Shown here in pieces: positions 1 to 8,900 of a stretch of 13,401 nucleotides of DNA. The notes under the pieces are model-generated. The model had not been told where the DNA came from. It saw only the letters and a list, made by a program, of their open reading frames with translations, and did not search any database. Within the stretch, counting starts at the first letter, position 1. Each line of letters starts with the position of its first letter. The position numbers were made by a program, and so were the translations under genes. The stretch is from Prasinococcaceae sp. CCMP 1430 (Eukaryota > Prasinodermophyta > Palmophyllophyceae > Prasinococcales > Prasinococcaceae): contig RQSC01000974.1 in assembly GCA_013416795.1 (NCBI GenBank), forward strand, positions 92,862 through 106,262. Reading direction: 5' to 3'.

Positions 1-346
1 CGCGCTGTGGCGGGAGGCTGCCGCCCCCGCGTGCCGCGCGGGTGTTGGCCGCGTGCGTGCGACGACGCACGCCGCGCGCGCTCGAAAAACGAAGCACACA
101 AAACACGGAACGAATTCGGAAGGACACACGACCCACGCCCGCGAAAAATGATATCAAATGTAAATCTATACACATTCGGCGCTAGCGGATTTGATGCGCA
201 TCGAACCGCCGATTCGTACGGATTGAATTTGGGCGCGCGGCGTGCGCGGCAAGGCGAGTGCATTCTGATGGGAACCGCGGCCGGGGACGCATGGTGCGGA
301 ACTCCGGGTTTGGAGTGGCCGTGGGCAGGACATGGGCCATGCCGCC

Positions 347-388
347 CACGTGTGCCTGCCAGGCACGCGCTGGACTGCCACCCACGTG
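347..388. promoter_or_regulatory. Paired CACGTG palindromes (G-box/E-box like)
   Basis: CACGTG occurs at 347-352 and 383-388, the second inside the perfect 10-base palindrome CCCACGTGGG (381-390). Between them lies a short hairpin-like TGCC/GGCA pair. CACGTG is the core bound by bZIP and bHLH factors in plants and animals, but nothing here ties the pair to a particular promoter. It may be chance in GC-rich DNA. Confidence 0.2.
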
Positions 389-438
389 GGCCACGGCGGC
401 GCGTCCGCGGTGCACACATGGGACGCCGCTCCCGCTAA

Positions 439-558
439 CCCGCCGCATAGCACGAGCATGTCGCCCGAGCGCACGCCGAAGCGCATGTACGCCATATCGA
501 TGAACTTATAGCGGAGCGCAAGCATGGCGCCGATGCGGCGGAGGCAGCGCCAGACACG
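439..558 (-). other. Codon-structured island, possible exon or gene fragment
   Basis: The minus strand from 558 to 439 reads as about 40 residues of mixed composition. It includes FIDMAYMRFG and, after it, GDMLVLCGG. Nearly all third positions are G or C while the amino acids are not the Ala/Arg/Pro mixture that random GC-rich frames give. I do not recognise the family; the GDMLVLCGG end faintly recalls the C-terminal GDxVVVxxG strand of pyruvate kinases, which is weak. The frame stays open to 166 but the translation loses its coding character after 439. Both ends could be splice sites or breakpoints. Confidence 0.25.
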
Positions 559-605
559 CGGTTGGACGCGTACGGCCGGCCATGCGAGACCCGCGGCTGC
601 CTGCC

Positions 606-879
606 AATGCCGATGATGACCCGCCTCTGGTTTACACGCCGGTGCTGTTCGACTCCAAGATGGTGGCGTCGCTGCTCTTCGCCGACATGGACACACGGGA
701 GGCCTTTCCGGCTTGCCCAGAGTGCCCCGGCACGTGCGGCAGGCCGCCGTTGCCCTCGCGTGCTCGTCCCCACGCGCATCGCCACGCATCGCCACCGGGC
801 CCTCGAGGTCGTGGCGCTTCAAGCCCGCGCCCTGCACCCAGTCACAACGTGGCTCATCACGCAAGCCCCACCCCATGTG
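606..879 (+). other. Codon-structured island with frame change, possible gene relic
   Basis: The plus strand at 606-737 translates to a well-mixed segment containing LVYTPVLFDSKMVASLLF and then a Cys-rich FPACPECPGTC. A second coding-like stretch follows at 757-879 (containing RALEVVALQAR) in a different frame. The 20-base gap is too short for an intron, so either the second stretch is spurious or this is a frameshifted relic. It points away from the minus-strand island that ends about 50 bases upstream. The family is not recognised. It could also be an exon of a spliced gene whose other exons I cannot see. Confidence 0.22.
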
Positions 880-920
880 TCGTCCACCGCGAGGAGCCGT
901 GGCGCGCCGCGAGGAGCCTT

Positions 921-1080
921 TTTCAATCCACGGAGATCAGCCGCACATCTCTGTTTTTCTGCATATCACTATGAATATGACCCAATAATTTCCCGCATTA
1001 GAATCATCCGAACGGGAGATTCTGTGTTCTTTCCTGGTACAGTACCCTGCACATGACATAACCCCAAATACTAACCCTAA
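921..1080. promoter_or_regulatory. AT-richer patch with CCAAT box, candidate upstream region of the acetyltransferase gene
   Basis: This is the longest AT-enriched stretch near the acetyltransferase gene. It holds CCAAT at 982-986, an inverted repeat GGTAC-A-GTACC (about 1036-1046), and CTAACCCTAACC at 1071-1082. It lies 200-360 bases before the ATG at 1281, which would suit a promoter or the start of a long 5' leader. No clear TATA box or start site can be placed. The TACTAAC at 1069-1075 matches a splice branch-point consensus, so a 5'-UTR intron is an alternative. Confidence 0.25.
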
Positions 1081-1280
1081 CCGCGGCCTTATCCGGGCGG
1101 CGCACGTCGCGTCGCCGCGCGGCGGCGGCGCCACAGCGGGCGGCCTGGGCGGCGACCCGTCCAGTCCAGCCACCGCCAGTCCAGCCGTGGAGAGGGCGCG
1201 AAGGGCGGCGCGCCGGCCGGCCGGCTGGCGGCGACCAGCGAGCACCTGAGGGCCGTCGAAGGGCGCGGAGGACGACAGCC

Positions 1281-2214
1281 ATGGCGCCGTGCATGACGCG
1301 GCGCCCCGGGAGTATCGTTGCGCACCGGTGTGCGACGCCGGTCGCTGCGGCTGCAGGGCGGCGCAGGCGGTTGCCTCCGCTCGCGCGCGCACCCGCGCCA
1401 CGCCGCCGTGCGCGCCGGGCGGCAGCGTGGGGCGACCCGCGCGGCTTTCCTGGCCATGGACCGCGCGGGAGCGTCTGCCGGGGCGCAGCAGACGCCGGGT
1501 CTGGCGAGGCTGCAGCGGCGGTGGCGAGCGAGGAGCACGCAGCGCGGCCGGAATCTACCCGCTCGCAACAAGCAGCGGCGCAGCCGCCGCCTCGCACCTT
1601 GCCCAAGGGATACACACTACGGGGCGCGCGCCGCACCGACGTCTCGGCGCTCTGCAGCCTCGTGATGCTCGAGAGTGCCGAGGCGCGCAACGGCTGGGGA
1701 CGAGAGGCTCTCGAAGCGGAGTTTGACAATCCCGTGTGTCGCATCGTCGTGGCCGAGTCGGCCATGGGCATCATCGACGGCTTTGTCGTCGCGTGGTTGG
1801 TTGCGGGCGAGGTGCAGATCTTGAACCTCGCGGTGCGTCCGTCGAAGCAGCGCATGGGCATCGGCTCGGAGCTCGTGCGTCAAATGGTGTCCCTCCGCGA
1901 GAACGGACTGCCGGCTATCCTCGAAGTTGCAGAGGACAACGTCGCCGCGGTCGCGCTCTACGAGCGGTGCGGCTTCGTTCGAGCGGGAGACATCAAGGTG
2001 CGCGTGCCAGTGCGCGCACGCGCGTGCGCACACTCGCGTTGTTCGCTACGGCCGCTGACTGGCGCTGTGCCCGCCCCCCACAACCCCCACTAAACCCGCC
2101 CTCTGATGCACGCGCGGTGTCGCCCGCCGCTCCACGCACGCGCCGCACCACCTGTGGCTGCGTCAGGGGTACTACCGAGACGGATCAGACGCGCTCATCA
2201 TGCGCATCGATTGA
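1281..2214 (+). CDS. GNAT-family N-acetyltransferase, RimI-like, probably plastid-targeted; two exons
   Basis: Predicted to transfer an acetyl group from acetyl-CoA to a protein N terminus or lysine. Exons are 1281-1997 and 2167-2214, giving 254 residues. Residues 1-105 are rich in Arg and Ala with almost no acidic residues before about 50, like a chloroplast transit peptide. The GNAT fold runs from about 110 to 254. Strand 4 and the acetyl-CoA loop read LNLAVRPSKQRMGIG, with the Q-x-x-G-x-G signature at 190-195. Then come LEVAEDNVAAVALYERCGF and, from the 15-codon last exon, YYRDGSDALIMRID, the typical RimI ending. The splice restores that ending in phase 0, which strongly supports it. The ATG lies in a good context (CAGCCATGG). 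Plant plastid GNATs are known to act on N termini and lysines; the actual substrate and the plastid location here are inference. Confidence 0.85.
1998..2166 (+). other. Intron of the GNAT gene (169 bases, phase 0)
   Basis: The donor is ATCAAG/GTGCGC and the acceptor GCGTCAG/GGGTAC. Removing it joins ...AGDIK to GYYRDGSDAL, which matches the RimI C terminus. Reading through instead gives an Arg/Ala-rich tail without family character. Confidence 0.85.
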
Positions 2215-2247
2215 TTAATTGTGCTAGCTACCTCTAGAGCTACTAGT
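2206..2247. other. Convergent gene junction packed with palindromic hexamers
   Basis: The GNAT stop TGA ends at 2214 and the stop TAG of the opposing gene is at 2245-2243, leaving 28 bases. Five six-base palindromes lie in 42 bases: ATCGAT (2206-2211), ATTAAT (2214-2219), GCTAGC (2223-2228), TCTAGA (2233-2238) and ACTAGT (2242-2247). An AT-richer, stop-rich spacer this small means the two mRNAs must overlap in antisense or share cleavage signals. No standard polyadenylation motif (AATAAA or TGTAA) was seen in it. Confidence 0.7.
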
Positions 2248-5096
2248 CTTCGTGGCCGCGCCGCGTCAGTAGACCGCCCGCACCCTTCTTCGCACACGTT
2301 GCGCACGCCAGTGCGAGCACCACCAATGCTAGCACGCCGGTGGTACTCGTGCTGACCTCGCGCGCATACACGAGCTTGTGTCGCGCGATGGCCTCGTCAA
2401 CCTTGCGCAGGCTCTCCTCGAGCGCGGCGCCGCCCTTGGTGCGGTTGTGAACCCACGCCAGCCGCACCAGCTCGCCCTTCGCAGCGAGCGCGACGGCACC
2501 CACGTGTGCTCGATACTCCGCTGGCGTCGCGATGGACGCGCCCTCTGGGCGCACGACGTCGTCTAGGACGGAAATCATGCTCGAGAGGAGCTGCTCCTCC
2601 TTGGCATGGTACTTGCTAGCCATTAGCAGCAAGTGGTGGGCCATCGGCGCCTTGGACATCGCAGCGATATCAGCGCGCACTGCCTCGACAGTGTCGGCGA
2701 CCCATACCAGGAGGCGCTGCTGCTCGCTTTGTTCTAGGAAGCTGGCATTGCGAATGCCCTCTGCCACCCTCAGCTCGCAGCTGACGAGGGTCTCCTTGGC
2801 CTCGAGAGCGGCCACTTCCCCCGCCTCCCAAGGGTCGCCCTTGTCATCGCGCGAGTCGGTCGATGCGTAGGCGGCGCGCGTGGTCGCGCAGACGCGCACG
2901 ACGTTCGAGGACAGCACCCTGATGTCCTCGAAGACGGATTCCAGTACGTCGATCGTCTTCGACGCCCGGTAGTGGGACGACCTGGCAGCCTTGTCACCGC
3001 GTTCATCCAGACCGGCCCATCCCCTGACTGTGTGGACAGCATTCTCGATCCTTGCTCGCGCTCGCTTGACATCCGGTATCGCCTGCCGCGCGGAAAAGAC
3101 CTCGCCGTTCTTGTTGTTGCAGCCCTCCGTGGCGAGCGGCATCAGGGCATTCATGAACGCCTCCAGCATCTCAGCGCGCACCTCAGTCCCGGTGTCGTCG
3201 ATGGTGTGCTCAGCGTTCCAATGGAAGTTGTCCGCCACAATTGAAGCAACTGTCGCCTTGCTCTCGGCCATGAGCGCAGCCATGCGCCCCTCGAGCGCGC
3301 CAGCATCGCACTCAATCTGAGCGGCGCACACGGCGCGTAGCTGCGCCACGTGGGCATCGAATGCCACACGCGATGCGTTTGCGAAGCTGTCCACACCGTA
3401 TCGGATGCCTGGCGCGCAGCACTCGCCCGCTCGCTGCCTGGAGTCCATATTGCGCACCGCCGCGAGCGCGTCTTCGAGCTCCGTTGCGAAGCCCTGCACG
3501 ATCGGCTCGGTGAGCAGGCTCACGTCCTCATCGAGGAAGGCGGCCAGGTCGCCTGCCGCGCGTGCCGTTTGGGCTTGCAAGGCGTCCTCGAGGCGCGATC
3601 GTTTCGCCGCGAAGGCGGCCTCTGCGCCGTAGCAGGATCCCAAGAGGTCCCAGCGCTCCGAGGTCGCTTTTGCGGCGGCGCCCAGCGCAGCCCTCACAGT
3701 CTCGGCGCCAGCATCTGCGTCGGAGAGTGAGTGCGCCACCTGCCTGAAGGCAGCCAGCTCGATGCTGTACATGTCGGCCACGCGCATCATCGACACAGCT
3801 TGAAGCTCGCCCTCGCCGGGTCCACTGCTCGACGTGCCGCTGTGCATGATTGCCGCGTCCAATGCGCACGCGGCCCTTGCGGCAACCGCATTGTCGAGCG
3901 TCGCCTGGTCGAGGGTGGCCTGCACAACGTCCGTCGCGACGGTGAGTGCCGCGCGCCGCACGCTCGCCGCGTCGGCCGAAGCGCGAACGATGCTGCGCAC
4001 CGTGAGAGGCGGAGCGCTTGTCTCGCTCTCGCCAGGCGCGTCGAGCGCTTCGCCGCGCGACGAGGAACGAAGCACGTCAAACGCTCGGCGGTACAGCTGC
4101 GCGCTCGGCCACGACCCGTCGGCCATTTCCTGCTCGCTCAGCTCCGCAAGCACCCACAAATGTGCGCTCCCACTCCTGCGCAAGCGCCGGCCGGGCAGGG
4201 CATCGCGGGCTGCTGTGACGACACGGCGGACAGCAGCCATGTCCGGGTCGGCACTCGGGCGTATGCGCAGCACGATGGCATCGCACAACACTGCAGCTGC
4301 GCGCAGTGCGGCATTCGCAGCACCCCCCTCTCCCCACACCGACGCGCGCACGACGCCCAGGGTGCGGCTTTGCGGCAGTGGGTGCATGTGCGACATGAGC
4401 TGCGCCTCATATCCATTGCCCGCGCCAAAGCCCGCGCCTGCGCTCCTGACTGCCACGAGGGCGGGATCCACACCAGCGAACGGGGGCGCGAGGAGCTGGC
4501 GCTGCGGCCCTGCGTCGGAGACGGGTCGGTGGGTCTGGCTGGCGAGCTCGGCAACAGCATCGCCTAGCGCGGTGGCGAAAGCGTCCACCATCCCGCTCGA
4601 ATGCTCAGCGCCATCGTCCACGATGCCTACGAGCACCGCCGGCTGCTGCGCACCATGGAAGGCTTGAAGCGCTTCGGGTGACAGGCGTGCACGGCCTTGC
4701 AGCGTACGCGGGCGAACACGCGTGGGCGGGACGCACGGGGGCGAACAGGGGCGATTCACGAGACGTCAGTCATTTGAGCGATCATGTCGCTCTCCGCTCG
4801 CGGCTCGAACGCGCGAGTGCTGCTCGGCGCAGACAGTGCGGCGCACCTGAGGTACTGTTGATGGCTAGCAGCGGCACAGAGGGCGGCGTTCCGGCGCCTG
4901 TGCTCGATGGGGAGCGCTCCGCTTGTCCAGCTCCTGCCCTGAGCGTTTCGCCCGCCGAACGCACCGGCAGGAGCGCCGCCACGCAGGCGGCCGCGATGGC
5001 CATGAGCGCAGGCGCGAGCAGGCGCGTGGCCCCCACGGAGCGGCGCGCAGCGCGCAGCTGCTGCGCGCAGCTGCGCGCTGGCGCCAGCTCGCCCAT
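2243..5096 (-). CDS. Guanylate-binding-protein-like (GB1/RHD3 type) membrane protein lacking GTPase motifs; two exons
   Basis: Exons are 5096-4847 and 4695-2243, giving 900 residues. Residues 1-50 look like a signal sequence or anchor: Arg-rich n-region, then a hydrophobic run LLAPALMAIAAACVAALLP. Residues 75-123 follow the start of the GBP G domain: PLLAI, GRARLSPEALQAF, then QQPAVLVGIV. Where GBPs carry GxxxxGKS, this protein has DDGAEHSS (110-117). Near 193-228 the DTEG region aligns to WGEG, then VLCDAIVL. HLWVLAELSEQEMADG (262-277) aligns with the GBP segment around the RD motif, with Arg-Asp replaced by Ala-Glu. The rest is mostly helical, ending in a membrane segment (about 868-885) and a KK-bearing tail. 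Sequons such as NST, NAS and NRT suit a lumenal or outside location. The ATG at 5096 has G at -3 and +4; the frame stays open further upstream. GBP kinship and loss of catalysis rest on my reading by eye. Confidence 0.65.
4696..4846 (-). other. Intron of the GBP-like gene (151 bases, phase 1)
   Basis: On the minus strand the donor is CCTCAG/GTGCGC and the acceptor CTGCAAG/GCCGTG, with a pyrimidine-rich stretch and a CTGAC branch-like motif before it. Joining the exons restores one Gly codon and fuses PLLAINSTS to GRARLSPEALQAF, recreating the typical start of a GBP G domain. Unspliced, neither exon alone contains it. The acceptor is CAAG rather than CAG, which is slightly weak. Confidence 0.75.
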
Positions 5097-5660
5097 GCCT
5101 GAGCGCAGCGGCCACTTCCCCCCTGCTCCGCCTCCCGCCCTCGATGCGCCCGCGCGTCCGCGTCGACGCCCGCTTCCACCTGTGCGTCGGACGCGTACGC
5201 TGTTGTCCCGCCCCGCCTCCCCGGCGCGCCGGTCTCGCCAGCTCAGCGCTCGTCCGCGGCGGTCGAGCCCCCCATGCGTCGCCCCGCGCGCCCGCCCGCC
5301 GCCCCCGCCCGGGCGAGGCCACCAGGCGCGACCCATGTTGCGGCTGCTGTGCCCCTTGTTGGCCACCGACTTGACGCGCTCCAGGTACACGCCCGCACCC
5401 CCCGACGCCGAACTGACCGGCGGGCGCGCCATCCCCGCGAGCGGCCGCCCGTGCCCCGGCAGTGGGGGCAGGTCGCCGCCCTGCGGTGCGGCGAGGCGAG
5501 CAACGGCCCCCCCTCGCCGCCCGCTCTTGCCGCGCCCGTCAAAAAGCGCGCACTCGCTCGAAAAAAAACACGCGCGCGCGCTGGCGCCACTCGGCCGCGG
5601 CGGCGGAGCAGCGGGCGCCGGGGGGAAGCGAGCGGCGAGCGGCGAGCGGACGCGATGGAG

Positions 5661-5713
5661 GGGTGTGTGCGGCGTGTGTGTGTGTATGGCGGTGGTGGTG
5701 GTGGGGGGGAGGG
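5661..5713 (+). repeat. GT and GGT microsatellite with G-run (G-quadruplex-like)
   Basis: A (GT)n stretch is followed by five GGT-like units and then G7-A-G3. The plus strand therefore carries well over four closely spaced G tracts and could form a G-quadruplex. It lies 200-250 bases before the start of the giant gene. Confidence 0.7.
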
Positions 5714-5844
5714 ACGATGCGTCAGCTGCAGCGCCCAGAGCAGGCATGCGCGGAGGTGGAGCGCTGGCGCTAGCGCCGCGCGCTTCGCCCTGCACCATGC
5801 TGCCCCGCGCGGCCGCGCTCGGCGCCCCCCCCCTCGCGGGGAAC

Positions 5845-5855
5845 TTTTTTTTTTT
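5845..5855 (+). repeat. T11 tract just before the first ATG of the giant frame
   Basis: Eleven T residues sit two bases before the ATG at 5858. This leaves that ATG with T at -3, a poor start context. It favours the next in-frame ATG at 5912, or a polypyrimidine tract of an unseen upstream intron. Confidence 0.6.
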
Positions 5856-5911
5856 AAATGCGCGCGAGGCTCCCGGCCGGTCACGCTTTTGATCCGCTTT
5901 GTGCGTTGGGG

Positions 5912-8900
5912 ATGGCACACCGCATCAGGTCAAACGAAGGTGTGGTTGGCACTCTGCGGATTCGTTTTCGCCGCGTCGGTTCCCCGAGCGCGCTCTTGCC
6001 GCGCGCGGGGCCCGAATTTGAAAACGGCGCGCGCAAGAGCAGGGCGCGCGCGTGTGGCGCTCGCGCCACACGGCGGCGCCCGGGCGGCGGCGCGCGCCCG
6101 GAGGCGATCGCGGCCGCTCGCCGCCAGCGCGAGGCCTCGCTGCGGCAGCAGCAGAGTGCGGAGGGGGAGGGGGCCTACCCCCGCGCCAGACCTGGCGGCG
6201 GGGGCGACGGTGCCAGTCCGCTCGCGGTCGCGCCCCACGCCGTGTCCGCCGAGACAGTGGCGGAGCCCGCGCCCCGCGCCGCGCCTGAAGCGCCGCCGGC
6301 GCCGGTGCGGCAGCCGCGCACGTCCACATACTACGATGCGCCGGAAAACTTCAGCCCGTCGCACTCGCCGGATGCCGTGCCCGAGCCATCCCTCGAACCT
6401 GCTGCGGCCGCGCCTCCTGCGCGGCCTTCCGAGCGAAAGGCTCCGTCGCAGTTCGCCGCCGACATCACGCGTCACGACCGCGAGCCGTCCGCCCGCTCCG
6501 CCCTCGCTGCGGCGCAGCGTGTCGACGCCGCGCGCCGCGCAGCTGCGCTGCGCGAGCGGCATTCGGCCGCTGAGCGGGCCTCGCAGCCCAGAGAGCAGAC
6601 GGACGTCACCCGTGAGCAGGCGCTCGAGGTGCTCCGCATCGTGCAGGACGATCGCACGGCTATGGGACCCGCGGAACCCGAGCCCGCCGAGCGACTGCGT
6701 GCTACGCCGAGGCTGGCGCTGGTGGAGATAGCGCGCCGCCGCGACGACGAGATGCGCGCGGAGGCTGAGCGCATGAAGCGCCGCGCGGCAGCGCAGGAGG
6801 TCGCCGCCAAGGCTGCCACGGCGCGCTTGCGCGCCGCCGCCAAGGCCAATTCCGCGGCGCAGGAGGCTGCGGCGAAGGCGCTTGAAGCTGCCGCAGTCGA
6901 CCAACAGCGAGTTGAGGAGACGCACGCAGCCTCGGCGCCCACGACGCCGGGGGTGCCTGCCGCGCTCGCCGTGCCGGCGATCGTCAAGGCGAAGCGCACC
7001 GCCTCGGGTGCGAGCCCGCAGGCGCGCACCGCCAGCTCGCCGGCCGTGCCTGGACTGCTGCGAGCGAAGAAGGCCATCATGCGCGTCTTTGCCGCCGATC
7101 GCGCCGGGGGCGGAGGGGGCACAGGCGAATCGACGGGGGCCTCGAAGGAGGACGCGAAAGAGCCTGCAACGGTGGCGCCGCCTGAGCGCAATCCTGCCCT
7201 GCGCAAAGCGCGTGAGCTCGGCCTCACTCGCGAGGAGGCGGAGCATGCGGTGAAGGTTGAGGCAAGCAAAGCCAAGCCATGGCGTGCTCACATGCGCAAG
7301 ACCTCGACCCCTTCTGCGGCGACGACGCACTCAGAGGCCGAGGGCCCAGCCACGCACGAGGAGGGAAAGGACCCGGCCAGACAGGCCGACATCAAGGCAT
7401 TTATGGTCCGCAAGCGTAGGGAGGTGCGCCGCCGCGAGGAGGAGGAACGGCGTGCCAAAGAGGAGGCAGGGAAGCGGCGGCAGGATGCCGTGCGTGCCGC
7501 CGCGGAGCGTGAGCGCGCGGAGGCCGCGGAATTTCAGGCGCGCGCAGCCCGCGCCGATGCCATCGGCGACGTTTCAAGCGACAGCCTCCGCCATGACGCT
7601 GTCGACGGTGGGGTCGGGGGTCGCGAGTTGAGCCGTGCGGCACGATGGGCGGACAGACGCACGGAGGGGCGCCGACCAAGGCCCGCGGGGCGAGGGCCCA
7701 GCGACTACGAGGACGAGGTCGAGGACGATGGCGCGCGTAGGAAGTTGCGGCCGCGCACGGCTCCCGGGCGCGTGCGCAGGCACACCCCGGCGACTGCACG
7801 CGCTTCCGTTCGTCGCGCAGGCAGCGGGACAGCAGCTCGCCGGCGACCCACGAGTGCGCGCACACGCGCGGGCGGCGAAGCGGCGTTCACGGCTTCGAGG
7901 CGGGCGCAGCAGGCCGCCTTGCGGGCGGCCTCTCACCACGCGGATGTCATGGCCGGGTTGTCCGCCCCGCGAGCAGACCTCGCCCCCTCCGGAGGCGATA
8001 GCGCTGCCATCGCCGAGGCGCCTGCCACTGCAACCGCAGCCGCGCAGCGGGCGTCGGAACAGGACGCGGCGCTTCGCGACGTGGCTGGGCGGCTGAGCGC
8101 GAAGCTCAATCAGATTAGCCACTCCGTCGAGCAGGCCGTCGAGCAGGCCGTCCTGCGTTTGTCTGCAGGAAGCGAGTCTGACAGTGGGGGTGCCAAGCAA
8201 ACGTCCGTGGAACCTCCGGCGCGCGCGCCTGACGAAGTCGAACTCGCGGCTGCAGCGGCGGCCGCGAGGTATCGGGTAGCGAGCGAACACCCCCTCTCGC
8301 CTGTGTCCGGCTCCGCCGCAGTCGCCGCGGCGCCCGGATGTGGCGACAATGAGATGGCCATGATGGACGCCGAGTTCGCGCACACCTACAAGGCAGCTTT
8401 CGACGAGGCGGAGCAGCTCATGCAGCTCATGCGCGAGAGCGAAAGCGATGGCGACGAGACCAGCGACAGCGCGCGCCACGAGGCCACGGGTTGGTCTCTG
8501 GCTGGCCCGGACGACGTGGGCCAGCTCATGCGCACCTACGACGAAACGGAGAGCCCCTCTGCGAGCAATCTGACTCGCGACTACGTGGGCAACAATCCAG
8601 CGCCGTCGCCCGTCGACAGCGTGAAAAACGAGAAGTTGCGCGCGCACGCCGAGGCCGTTGAGCGGGCCTTGCGCAACGACGAACAAGCCGAGGCGCTCGC
8701 GGCTGCCGAGCGCTCTCGTGGACCACGCGTGGTAGCACCTGCGATGGTAGAGCTCGACGCCTCAGCAGCGCCCGAGCTGCCGCACCAGTCCGTGTCGCCG
8801 CTACGCAGGAGCCTCGTGGACGACGGCGCCGATGGCCGAAACTCAGACGCTGATGCGACTGCCTCGTACGGATCACTTGGCCCCACCGCGGCGGGCGCGG

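Larger units (their letters stand above)
1..1280. other. Left flank without an identifiable gene
   Basis: No complete gene can be supported here. Several overlapping open frames exist on both strands, but most are Arg/Pro/Ala-rich by-products of high GC. Two short stretches, listed separately, have non-repetitive translations and mostly G/C third codon positions, so they may be exons or relics. Two AT-richer patches stand out, at about 120-240 and 921-1080. From 1080 to 1280 the sequence returns to very GC-rich, simple composition and probably forms the 5' untranslated region of the acetyltransferase gene. No RNA gene or mobile element was seen. Confidence 0.5.
5097..5911. other. Divergent intergenic region, low complexity
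   Basis: This region separates two genes transcribed away from each other and should hold both promoters and 5' leaders. It is very GC-rich with simple runs: A8 at 5561-5568 followed by alternating CG, GT and GGT repeats at 5661-5713, a C run near 5823-5833, and T11 at 5845-5855. Open frames on both strands are Arg/Pro/Ala-rich and overlap one another, so I call none of them. One minus-strand patch at about 5333-5395 looks codon-structured and is discussed in the findings. No TATA box could be placed with confidence. Confidence 0.6.

Noticed and set aside
1004-1861. 285-residue open frame on the minus strand over the GNAT gene
   Set aside because: Antisense to a clear acetyltransferase; no motif.
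2206-2247. Vector polylinker or assembly join
   Set aside because: The restriction-site-like hexamers sit exactly between two intact gene ends, and both stop codons fall within the cluster, so contamination is unlikely though not excluded.
2378-4667. Several plus-strand frames (for example 3731-4567 and 3834-4667)
   Set aside because: All are antisense or shifted readings of the GBP-like coding exon, without family features.
4678-5892. 404-residue open frame on the plus strand across the divergent region
   Set aside because: It runs antisense through the signal-sequence exon and the intron of the GBP-like gene and is Pro/Arg/Ala-rich. High GC explains the lack of stops.
5274-6731. 485-residue open frame on the plus strand overlapping the start of the giant gene
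   Set aside because: Low-complexity Arg/Pro/Ala translation in another frame of sequence that codes better in the giant frame.
5930-7330. 466-residue open frame on the minus strand
   Set aside because: Arg-rich antisense reading of the 5' part of the giant gene, with no recognisable motif.
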